Shown here: positions 46,640 to 64,000 of the stretch, one piece after another
Numbering within the stretch: position 1 is the stretch's first letter
Layout: each line of letters begins with the position of its first letter
Source of the DNA: Hemibagrus wyckioides
Lineage: Eukaryota; Chordata; Actinopteri; Siluriformes; Bagridae
Length of the DNA: 64,000 nucleotides
Assembly (NCBI RefSeq): GCF_019097595.1
Contig: NC_080731.1
Coordinates: forward strand, 13,626,071-13,690,070
Reading direction: 5' to 3'
The notes under the pieces: model-generated
What the model was told of the DNA's origin: nothing
The model's input: the letters and a program-made list of their open reading frames with translations, nothing else
The model's database searches: none
Translations under genes and position numbers: made by a program

Positions 46640-47835
46640 ATTAAACAGTAGAGAAATCCAAATCAAATCAATATTTGGTGTGATCACACTTTGCCTGCAA
46701 AACAGCATCAATACTTCTAAGCTAAGTTTTTGTTAAGTCCTTAATTTTTTACTTATAGATTACTGCACAGTGAAATTCTTTCTTTGCATATCCCATTCTT
46801 GGAGGGTTGTGGTCAGACCACAGGGTCAGCCATAATGCAGCACCCCTAGAGAGAGAGAGGGGGGTTAAGGGCCTTGCTCAAGGGCCCAACAGTGGCAGCT
46901 TGGCAGGGCGGGGCTTGAACCCTGATCTTCTAATCAATAACCCAAAGCCTTTGCATCCAGGACTCCTTTTTCTTCTCTATGCTGAAGATAGTTCTTAATG
47001 ATATTGGCTGTATATTTGGGCTTTTTTTCCTGCTGCAGAACAAATCTGTGGCCAATCAGATGCCTTTTGCATGATGGATAAGTATCTGCCTGTATTTCTC
47101 AGTATTGAGGATGACATCATTAATCATGAACAAATATCCAACTCCATTTACAGGAATGCAGCCCCAGACTTGCAAGGAACCTCCACCATGGCTCACTGCT
47201 GCCTGCAGACATTCATTATTGTACTGCTCTCCAGCCTCCTGCTACAGCCAAATATCAGTCCAGAGCACCTGCTGCCATTTTTCATCTCCATGTCAGTTCC
47301 TATATTTTCGTTCATAGTTGAGTTGCTTTGCCTTGTTTCCATGTCAGAGGTATGCATTTTTGGCTGCAGTTCCTCCATGAACACCACTTCTGGCTGGACT
47401 TCTTCAGACAGTAGACGGATGTACCGAGGTCCCACTGGGCTCTACCAGTTTTTTGCTGATGGAACTATTGGACACTATTTTTTCGATGTTGGAGGGAAGT
47501 AAGCATGATGTGTCTTTCATCTGCTGCAAGTTTCCTTGGTTGACCACTGCGTCGACGGTCCTCGACATTGCCTGTTTTTTGTGCTTCTTCAAAATAGCTT
47601 GAACAGCACATCCTGAAACCCCAGTCTGCTTTGAATTCTTTGCTTGGGAGAGACCTTGCTGATGCAGTATAACTACCTTGTGTCATGTTGCTGTGCTCAG
47701 TCTTGCTATGATGATCATTAGCACCTGCTTGGTATAACTGGTTAATCATACACCTAACTGTGGTCCTAGTGCAGTGTGCAAGAAACCACAGAAAGTCACA
47801 CCTGCCTAAAACTTTTGCACAGTACTGTAAATAAA
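46640..47835 (-). mobile_element. Relic Tc1-like transposon with a nested dispersed repeat
   Basis: The right end carries the terminal word CTAAAACTTTTGCACAGTACTG, also seen inverted at 53397. Inside, read on the minus strand, are GNVEDRRRSGQPRKLAADERHIMLTSL (the HTH-linker of a Tc1-type transposase) and further worn catalytic-region blocks. The frame is broken repeatedly, and the left terminus is not found. An unrelated repeat interrupts it at about 46755-46960. Confidence 0.7.
46755..46960. repeat. Teleost dispersed repeat with GGGTTAAGGGCCTTGCTCAAGGGCCC core
   Basis: The block GGGTTAAGGGCCTTGCTCAAGGGCCCAACAGTGGCAGC...GGGCTTGAACCCTGATCTTCT is a well-known fish repeat core, inserted into the Tc1 relic. 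It has a tRNA B-box-like GGCTTGAACCC, but no full tRNA fold is evident, so I do not call a tRNA. Confidence 0.65.
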
Positions 47836-48739
47836 TAAATAAATTAAATTTTGACTTTTCAGGGTCTCACAAAAATGATGTGGCTTGAGTTGAATTTGAC
47901 AGCCCTGATGCAGAGCTACACAGGTTTGTTAAAGCAATATAAATTAAGCATGTTTGTCAACTAGCAATCTACGTATGTTAATTTTTTTAGCAGAGGAATT
48001 TTCCCTGTGATACCACTGATACCTAAGCTCTGCTGAGACAGAGCAGAATTATCTCTGCAAATTGCTGTAAAAACAACCATCTTCTGTTGGCTTGGAAATG
48101 GGTCCAGATTAATAGCACGCATAATGCAGCATTTAAAAAAAACACATATTTGTCTCGCATTTAAAAATCACTGGAGTCCCACTATGTTTTTTTTTTTTCT
48201 TGGCATATCTTCAGGATTTTATTCCAAGCCTTTGAAATAAAAAAACACAAGTATACGTTTAAGAAAACAATTTAGCAGACAACATACTAAATGTGGAACA
48301 AATTATAGAGGCCAAAAGTTCCCATACACCCAGTCTAAACATATTCAATCTCAGGTTATCATACATTTCTTTTTGCAAGTCAATTATGGCATCTTCTTTG
48401 TGAGACTGATTTACACCTGTGGCTGTATTTAAAGCCCAACCTTCCAAAACAGTGCTTTTTAGCCTTTTATAATATGCGAAAATTCAAGCAACACAGCCAA
48501 GAAAATAAATGTAGATTTCCAGTCTTCCAGCATAGTTCCTGTGTAGCAGCAAGTTCTGTATAATCAATTGTATGCAAATATTTATATAAAAATCTTGGGA
48601 CCACATGGATGCTGCATTCAACCATTCAAGACAGGGGAATGGGGTAAATGAACACTGGGTTGAAAGTTTCAACTTTTTAAACCAACTTCTGAAAGTTTCA
48701 GCTTTCAAGCCAAGACAACAGCTGCTAGAGTTTGAAGCA

Positions 48740-49040
48740 TCAGGATTAAAAGAGTACTACACTGCCATGGGCTGAAAGGCTGTCTCACAAAATAAAAAGC
48801 ACCTACGCCAAGGCTGGCCTAAAAAAAGCTATTTATTTGAAAAGGGACTGGTACACTTCAGAAAATAGATGGCATCATGAGGAAAGAAGGATTATCTAGA
48901 AATACTGGAGCCACACCTCAAGACATCACGACATTGGTTGTAAGTGGGTCTTTAAGCAGGACAGTTGTCCTTGATATAACTCCAAAGTTGTAACAGAATG
49001 GCTTAAAAATCTGGAAAAGTATTGTGAAAAACTAATATCT
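48740..49040 (+). mobile_element. Relic Tc1-like transposon fragment
   Basis: Worn DNA of a Tc1-type transposase on the plus strand: AAGGCTGGCCTAAAAAAAGC, ATGGCATCATGAGGAAAGAAGG, and AAGTGGGTCTTTAAGCAGGACAGTTGTCC (the 'KWVFQQDN' region), ending soon after ACAGAATGGCTTAAAAA. No open frame and no termini. Confidence 0.65.
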
Positions 49041-49184
49041 TTTAGCTATCATTTCGAAATGATCTCACATGGAAATAAGGGAGACATTTGGTAACATGAA
49101 ATGTATAGAGTTTGAGTGTCTTTAGCCTAGGTGTTTGTAAACTTCAGGCAATAACAGTGAAAGCCACATTTGTTGTTGTTGATC

Positions 49185-49395
49185 TTTCAGCTGCTCCCTA
49201 CGTGTGTGATGGGTCACCAAAGCAGACCAACTGGTCCACAAAACAACTTGGCACAGGTTTTACGCCGGATGCCCTTCCTGACGCAACCCTCCCATTTTTA
49301 TCCGGGCTTGGGACCAGCACTGCATCCAGTGGGTGGGAACCAAACCCAGGCATGGTAGGCGAGACACCTACCACTGAGCCACCAGCGCCTAGAGA
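49185..49395. repeat. Teleost dispersed repeat (TTTTACGCCGGATGCCCTTCCTGACGC)
   Basis: Contains the highly characteristic block CAGGTTTTACGCCGGATGCCCTTCCTGACGCAACCC, followed by GGGCTTGGGACCAGCACTGC and ACCACTGAGCCACCAGCGC. This is a common fish retroposon tail. The open frames across it are by-products. Confidence 0.75.
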
Positions 49396-49399
49396 AAGC

Positions 49400-52300
49400 T
49401 GCACTGACAAGTCAAAAAACTACTTAGGGGTACAGAAAGACAATGATAATGGGAGGGATGATAATGGTTAAGGTTCTTTAATGGTTAAGTTGTCATGAAG
49501 AAACTTTTTTTTCCCTATTTGATTACTCTCTAAACATGGAACAAGGTCATTCTCATTTCTAAACATGCTTATATAAAAATATAAAAGATCATTCAGTGTA
49601 GTAAAACAGAATGCACCAGAAACAGGATAAATGCTGTTCCTCGAAAGGAGCAGTACCACTAGAGTTCTTCCAATTATCTCTAAAGCTCTAACTATTTTAT
49701 GCAGAGTTCTCAGAACTTCAAAGAGACATCCCTCTTCACATTACATAAATCCTTCCCTGAAACAAGTAGAATATTGAATAAAAAAGCTCAAGGTTTACAT
49801 TTATGAGACTTATGAGGCACAAACTCTCCTATTCCTTAATCCTTAATCAGTTTGCTGAACAGTTCCTGTAGTATCGCATGGAACCGTCTTATTTCCATTT
49901 CTGCAAGTGCAGAGACTATTCTCCGGATTTTCCTCTCTGCAATATTAGCTCTCTGCTATCTGTTTTTCTATAAGATATTGTGCAATGTGGGTCTAAGGTT
50001 TGTTAGCATCATAAAAATAACTTGGCACACATCTTCATTTTCCAAGGTTATTTTGCTTTCTTTCTTTTAGGGTGCAGCAAAGTGTAGGTGTGGTGTCATA
50101 AATATTTTAAGCACTTGTTTGTGGGCTTTGCTGTTTTATATGATGCTTATTCTCAATCCTCTGCCTTCACTGTCCAATACTAAGCCTAATGTTTAATGTT
50201 GAAGGTCAGTTGCTTTATAAACTTGGTTAGGATGCTGTAATTTTCTCTCATCCTCACACTGATAATGTGCACTGTGTTGGTCTTATGGTCAATTTCTTTT
50301 GACATTCCCTTCACTTTCTTTTTGTCAGCCGTATTCATTATATCTTGTGAACTAATAGGTTTGGTATTCCAGACTGCTGGGTTTAGCTTGTGTAACAGCT
50401 TCAAGGCTTACAGCATTCACTTGGCTGTCACAAGGATGACAGATGGGGAGGCTTGCTCATGCCATCCATTATTATCAGCTCAGAGAAGAGAAGAGTGAAA
50501 GCCTTAGCTCAAACACTACCTGTGACACATACCTGATCTACCATCTTCCCCACCTCTCACATGGAAACTAAAGCTGTTACATAGCCTGTTTAACTGTTAG
50601 CACTATGGTATAGCTCAGGCTTTACATCGAACTGATTTGTTTATGAATAATCAGAGTTATAAATTCAGAGCTTATTGAAATTACTAACATGGATTGTTGC
50701 AATTTATTTCTAAAAAGTTCATTTTAGAAGTCCTAGTTGTTGAAGAAAAAGTAAAGCGAGATGTCCTGGTGATATAGGTGAGACAGCTCAAATGCAAAGA
50801 TGTGCCAGATTAGTAATAGATGAATTCCTGGTAGATAAATGGCTGAGAGCCTTGAGACTATTCTGAGCAAAAAGCACAACTGACAACTGACCAGATGGAT
50901 AAATTAATCAAACCTTGTTGACATCCTTAATCAAACATTTACGCAAAATGTTCAGAGCAGCTTGCATTGTGTGTGAATGATGCTTGCAATGTGGATCCCT
51001 GAGAATAAAGCATGCGACCTTGGATTTGAGTCTGCATTCATTAGCCTGAATTTCTGATTGCCCACTGCTAATGAAGATGCTCTCTGAAGGCATAACCAAA
51101 GCTTTTCTCTATCCTCAACACAAACAATACTTTATCCATTGGGAAAGGTTTCAATAAGCTGCTCTTTAGCTTGGTGCCAGCACCACCTTCTCCTCCTCAG
51201 CAGTGCACTGTGGGTATGAAGAGACACAAGGGAGAGGAGCTTGTTTCATCCACAGACCGTCGAGGGAGACAGATGGTCTCACAGCCAGAGCTGCATCTCC
51301 ATTCTCTTCATCTTGGCAGATAGACATGACAGTCTATGACTCAAGTCACGCCGCTTCCTGGAACCACATACATGCACTCCACACATTTTGTTAAAGAAGT
51401 ATGACTAATTAAGATTTGAATCAAAAATCTGATGGACTGTATATGAGCAGTTTTCAAGCCATAAGCACTAATCATTCGAGTTAAAGAACAACTTGTCTAC
51501 TTTAACAGCGTGAAATCAAGTGCATCTTTTTTTCTTGTACTCCCCCTGCACACCCTTCAACTAAAACATAACAGCTGCCTTAGGTCTAACAGCTTTCTAA
51601 ATCTTGTTATGAAACCTCTTTTCTACTGAGAGCAGAAGGGAAAATGTGATGAGAGGAGATCTGAGGAGAGAAGTCTGTCTTTGATCACAGGCAGACTTAC
51701 ACACGTTGTTATTATTCTGATTGGTATTTCATTTCAAATTCTATCATGAATCGTCAAAAACCGTTTAAAAAAATGACCCCATAGTGCCATGGCACTTTAC
51801 CTGTATACTTTTGTATGAAATTAGTCATCACGCTGCCTTGAATACACCTAGGTATACATATAATTTGTCTTTTTATTCATATGATAGAAAAAAGAAAGAA
51901 AGGGATGAACAGTCACCCTGATCTACTATATGTTGCAAGAAACGTGATATTGTTCCAATATTCTCTCCATCGCCATTTCAGTGCAGCTGAAATGGCTCAC
52001 AGCAAACCACCACTCATTATACAGTGCTATTGCTGGCTCCATGATTAATGTGCAGTCTCTCATAGCCCATGGCATATTAACGGAGAGAACATATAATGTC
52101 TTTTGGGGTTTGTAAAAGCATTATTATGATCAATCAATGGCTGTGAAGCTGCCTCTCTTATTACTAATGCTCAAAGAATGACTTTGTTGTGGCTAGTTTC
52201 CACTGGTTGAAATACTAGGAGGTACTGGATGGGATGAGCGCTGTGATCATTCATGCTAGAATTTTCACCCCAGCCTGAGTGATGTGACTGGAAGAAGACC

Positions 52301-53390
52301 TTAAGTCAGCAATGCTCTGATCAGTGACCTGTGCAGTTTTATGATCTATTTAACATGACAATCAAAACTGTGTCAGACAGTAAAACTACCAAAAAAAATT
52401 GTTTTTAAATGATACTGTGAACCAAGAATGCCAGTCTGTCTTCATGTATCATGTAATTAGAGGGGAAGCATAGGTCATTTTATAATCACTCATTTATGCC
52501 TTTAATTACATTTCAGTGAGGAAGAAAAACATTCGACAGGGATGTCTGCTAAAAGCTTTGAAAGAAATATGACCACAGTGGTAACTTCACAGTTGGACTC
52601 AAATTGCTTAACCACATGATTGCAAACTCAAAACTGTTTTGTGTAGAGAAATAAGAATAAATCTGAGAATACCACATGTTCTAGCTTTCCTATTCTTTAT
52701 GGAAATTCTGCTATTGACATCTGTCATCGCTCATCTCTGTTATTGATTGAATACTGCTTGTCAAATGATGAAACTGGAAAAATGTTTTCGGTCAAGGATT
52801 TTGGTAAATCTTTGGGAACAGGTGTAATCTTTCTTAATGGTGCTCTACAGACTCATGGTCAAAAGTTTCCTCTTGACATGAAGACTCTATACACTCTATA
52901 CACTTGCTCAGTTATAAAGGGACAGCCACAGAATGGGAGTTATTTAACTATATAGCACTGGGGATTTTTAAAAATATATATTATAGCTTTAACATTGTTA
53001 ATTATTCACAGCTTTGTCGCCTCATAATGAGATGGTATATGCCTGAAAGCTGCAATGTTTAGCCATTTCTCTTTCCCTGAGAGTGTCTCAGGAACTTCCT
53101 ATAAACAGCGTGTGAGGGTGAGATCGTGTTGAGTTTGTGAATAATGTGTTGAAAAATTGAAGGTGTCGATGGCATTTACCTGTTATTTAGTGATGAGATT
53201 TCGCAACTTCATAGCTTGAGAGAATCTAATTATTCATTGCCTATTTTGACTGCTTTCTGACTGACGTCAACACATCAACATGTTTCTCCAGCTCTACCTA
53301 GATTCTATTTCTAGTTCTTTCACATTTGCAACACTTACAAACATTTGTGTCATATATCATTACTTGGTCTGGGTTGACTGCAGAGTATAG
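49400..53390. other. Gene-free stretch
   Basis: No gene, RNA or transposon core recognised. Longest open frames lack domains, splice context or unusual codon bias. Confidence 0.5.
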
Positions 53391-53396
53391 TGAAAC

Positions 53397-53957
53397 ACAG
53401 TACTGTGTAAAAGTCTTAAGCACAGGCAGCGTTGCTGTGATGATGTGATGCAAACATGCCTTCAAAAGTAATGGCATTGAATGTTTTTTCTTTTTTCTTT
53501 TTTTTTTTTTTACATAAAAATACTGTAAAGAGCAGCAAATAGAAATAAACTACACAAAGTCAATATTTAGTGTGTTATCCATTTACATTAAAAATACATC
53601 AGTACTCAGGTACACTTGGGGAAGTTTTAAAAAGAAATCAGCTGATAAATTTGAACTGGAAATATGTGGAATATATGGAGTTTCTTGAGACTTTGTCTGT
53701 CATGTTTGCTTCTGTAACTTTTTGTAGAATAAAACCTACAGCTTCAACGAGTTTTTCGTCTGAAAAGGGGTGTATTATGTAATATTCTTCTTTGTGTACT
53801 GACACAAACATTTTAATAAAAAAAAAAAAATGCTGTAATGTTTGGAAAAAAAATGTTTTTGGTACTGACTGAATACTTCAGAAGTCATAAGATAAACATC
53901 TATATAAAAAAAATAATAATAAAATTTTAGGGTGCCTAAGATTTTGCACAGCACTGC
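53397..53957. mobile_element. MITE with inverted ends TACTGTGxAAAAGTCTTA
   Basis: The left end is CAGTACTGTGTAAAAGTCTTAAGCACA. The right end, inverted, is GGGTGCCTAAGATTTTGCACAGCACTG. The element is about 560 bp with no transposase frame. The shared terminal word links it to the Tc1-type relic at 46640-47835, from which it may be derived. Confidence 0.7.
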
Positions 53958-53959
53958 AT

Positions 53960-56107
53960 GTACTCTCTTTGTATGAATTCCAGGTGAAGTTGGAAACACA
54001 CAGTGAAGATTATATAAAATATTCTGGCAGAATATAGCTCATGCAGTGAACTAGATAAAAGAAAACATACTCTAACTAAGTGTCAGTGCTTTAGATTTGT
54101 GCACTTTATTAATAAAAATCCCACAGAGATATGTCCAGAGCTTCATACTGGCAATGTTCTGCAGTGCTGTTCTCTTAATGAAGCTATAAAACTGCTGCTG
54201 CTGCTGCTGCTGGATGCTGGTGGTGCTGACCGTTGAATGTTGTTGATTAGTATAATTGAGATAATAATCTGGCTTTTCCATTCATATCGCAGCACGCTTC
54301 AGCCTTGCTTCAATTTGTAGTAATCCCTTGGGGCTATCAAGTGGCTATTGTCAATGTGTCACTGCTGAATTATTTGATATGCTTTTGTGCTCATTTCATT
54401 ACAAGTAATATCACCTCATGATTTCAGTCATAAAATATTAATGAAAAGGGGGAAGAATCTAATCCTGGGACTTGGACTCTCTGACACGCACGTACATGAA
54501 GCAAGGAAGTAGATGTGTTGCCTTCATGTTGAAAATGCTCTTTAATAAACTATATATACATATATCTATATATCTATATATTTATATATACAGTAATGTT
54601 GTGAATTTGTAAAAAGAAATCCTTATAATTTGGTAGCTCAGAGTGTCTCAGTGCTGGAAATGGTTAAACGGTGTACAGACCCAACATTGTTTTCTTCCAC
54701 TGATCTCAGGATCAAAAAGCAGGCGAGAGGAAGAGAGAGAAAGTGGGGCATGCTTGTCTTGTATTCCTCAAGGGCTTCTTTCTGGTACAGCACTGCTTAT
54801 GTATTCATTAGAAAACCATAAAAAAATATGCAATTTCGTGACAATCCCTGTTCTGGCGTAACTGTTTTACTTGCTCCCAAAAATAGCTAGATCAAACACT
54901 AGTTGGGGTAATACTGATGACCATAAAATCTTCAGAGAGACACTGTGATGTGTGATTTAGTGTCTTGTACCTAAATATAAGTTGAAGAAAAAAAAAATTC
55001 TCAATGATTATTTGAATATTTAATGTCTCTAGCTTTCTAATGAGATTGTACACAAATCCTTTTAAAACAAAACCTTGTAATATGCTACATAGAACCTTTA
55101 AGCGTCCTTGCAGAGGGATCAAACCAAACAACTTGTTTGTTTACTAGATTTAAACATTTTTGGAGTTCTTAGTGTAAGTGATCTTTTAGATACTATACCC
55201 TGTGCTATTTAATAAAGTCCATGTTGTTGATTGTTTGTAATATCTAAGCATAAATACATAAAGTGCATGAAGCCTACTGGAGGTGTTACAGATATTACTT
55301 AAAAATACGATGGAAGAATTACAGTCAATTAAATTTGTATTCTATGAAATGTCATGCAGAACCAGTAATGGTAACTGCTAATAACAGCATGTAAATACTG
55401 GTTGTCCTTTGATGTGCTTAAATAGATAGAAAAAAGATTAATTTGACCTTTATAGCCATGGTCCACACTATGAGCAGGAGCTGGCACTTCATTTCTATAA
55501 CATGACTTGGCTCTTTCTAAAGCTACCATGGTGATGGCATTTAGTGCCCTAATAGAACAGCAAGTTACTGTTGGTGAATGAAGGCTATTCAGCTCTAATG
55601 ATGGTAAGGGGACTATTATGGTGAAAAGTTGACATAAACACATTTTCTCCATTAGTGCTTGGACGCATATGCACATACATATGATTGAACAAAAATAACA
55701 ACTGTATATGCAGTTAGAATAATTACACTATTAGACTAATTACAGGCTAAACTGTAGGCTGCCCTCAAACCATCATCAACACCCCCATCTCTCTCTCGCT
55801 CTCTCTCTCTATCTTTCTCTCTCTTTGGCTGTCTCTCCGCTTGTCAAATCTGAAGTGTGCTACTTGAGTCCAAGTTCACTCTGAACTCTAGGACTGTTCA
55901 ATCCTAAATGAGGGTCAAGATTCATGTATTGCAGTATGCTGTAGGGTATTTCCAGGCTAATGCTGAACAAATAATTGTTTATATAGCCAATTTACAATGC
56001 ATACGACATTTAGAAAAGTCTTGTTAGCTCAGCACAACGTTGAATCTTAGGTCATCGATAAACAAGTCCAAATGAGTTGAAAGTCGGACATAAATTCAAG
56101 TGTAGGG

Positions 56108-56144
<37 letters not shown>

Positions 56145-56600
56145 ACACACACACACACACACATACAATAGTCCCAGTATTGATCACTTCGGAAAAAAAG
56201 CGCTTAATAACGTAACCGCTTTTAAGACTAGGATGCAATCGAGGAGCAATGACGCAGTCGCCATAGCAACCTACTTCGTCGCGCATTTGCACAATAAGCG
56301 CTAATAAAAAAAACAGTGTTTAAATTGTCAGCATGATCATGCGCCATTACTTTACTCAGTATTAGCCTTAATCAGGGAGATACTAATTATATATATATAG
56401 CCGTCCAAAACCGCACACCGCCTTAGGCCGTACCGCATCGTGTTTAGTGGTTTAGTATGCGGTTTGGACAAAGCCCCTCGCGCCCCGCCGCTCTTGACTC
56501 TCCCACGCCTTCTCGTGTCACTTCCGGTTCAGCAACACAGCTAGCTCCTCGCTTCTCAAATTCGCCTCCCACACCTGCCCTTCTCGCATTAGGAAGCCAA
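53960..56600. other. Gene-free stretch upstream of olfm1
   Basis: No coding exon seen. It contains a short CTG run at 54193-54213, a CT-rich tract at 55786-55830 and a CT/CA compound microsatellite at 56111-56162. Regulatory elements for olfm1 may lie here but cannot be recognised from one sequence. Confidence 0.5.
56111..56162. repeat. CT / CA compound microsatellite
   Basis: (CT)n followed directly by (CA)n. Confidence 0.95.
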
Positions 56601-56905
56601 CTTTTGCTAGCGATGAAGTAAATACATATATACACATTGCCTCCTGTTTGCGCTTTCCTTTTCTTTTCTTTTTGCCGTCTTCAGAAGCAGCCAAAGGGAC
56701 AGGTCGAGGACGCGTCGGCAAACCGAGACGCGATAAATATGCTAAAAGACAGCTCCGCTACCCTGATTTCATCCCTTTCCTTATTTTGACACCGAATCCT
56801 TAAAGAAAATATTGAAGACGGGCGTGTAAAAACAGAGCTGGACGATTGTGCTAAAGTAGATCTGCATGCGATAGCTTTGGACCAGGTGCCACCGGCGACA
56901 AGAAG
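56600..56905 (+). promoter_or_regulatory. olfm1: Candidate promoter and 5' UTR of the olfm1 B-type exon
   Basis: CG-rich compared with its surroundings (GGTCGAGGACGCGTCGGCAAACCGAGACGCG near 56700) and immediately upstream of the B-type ATG. The transcription start is not determinable by eye. Confidence 0.4.

Positions 56906-64000
<7,095 letters not shown>

Noticed and set aside
46860..46960. tRNA gene or tRNA-derived SINE head
   Set aside because: Only a B-box-like word is visible. There is no A box or cloverleaf at the right distance, so I list it as a dispersed repeat only.
47071..47502. 143-residue plus-strand frame resembling a membrane protein
   Set aside because: It is the antisense of a worn Tc1-type transposase. 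The hydrophobic runs come from reversed codons.
49112..49471. 119-residue plus-strand frame
   Set aside because: It lies across a common fish retroposon tail. Its apparent protein is the translation of that repeat.
54193..54213. CTG trinucleotide expansion
   Set aside because: Only about seven units and not in a recognisable exon.

Overview
The window is vertebrate nuclear DNA from a teleost fish, with spliced genes in a transposon-rich, AT-rich background. The best anchor is the right end, which encodes the olfactomedin olfm1 (noelin/pancortin) with both of its classic alternative first exons. The number of different Tc1/mariner families, together with hAT, chromovirus and teleost-type dispersed repeats, points to an ostariophysan, perhaps a catfish. 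The order is inferred from repeat flavour only.

Layout. 1-3000: no gene, microsatellites only. 3002-7669 (minus): a complete three-exon Ly6/uPAR (LU-domain) GPI-anchored protein gene, with a broken Tc1-like transposon (4607-5822) in its second intron and a worn retroposon tail in its first. 7670-17400: no gene; relic Tc1 copies, microsatellites, and the first of two copies of an unidentified dispersed repeat. 17400-32200 (plus): an unnamed gene for a very long, charged, probably coiled-coil protein. Four phase-0 coding exons arose partly by tandem duplication, and the last exon holds an internal array of 226-residue repeats that are almost identical in DNA. Its first intron holds a hAT element (18741-24043), itself split by a Ty3/gypsy chromovirus (19617-23396). 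Its second intron holds a Tc1 element with an uninterrupted 343-residue transposase (25496-26742). 32428-36554: a third Tc1-type element, broken and expanded by an inserted dispersed repeat and a 51-unit, 14-bp minisatellite. 36600-56000: a gene desert with microsatellites, relic Tc1 elements, MITEs and retroposon tails. 56906-63307 (plus): the 5' part of olfm1 (two alternative first exons, then three shared exons); its olfactomedin-domain exon lies beyond the window.

The genes do not form an obvious pathway. Ly6 proteins and olfm1 both act at the cell surface or in secretion, but nothing here links them. The most unusual locus is the repeat-built coiled-coil gene, whose exons, introns and internal repeats all show successive rounds of duplication.
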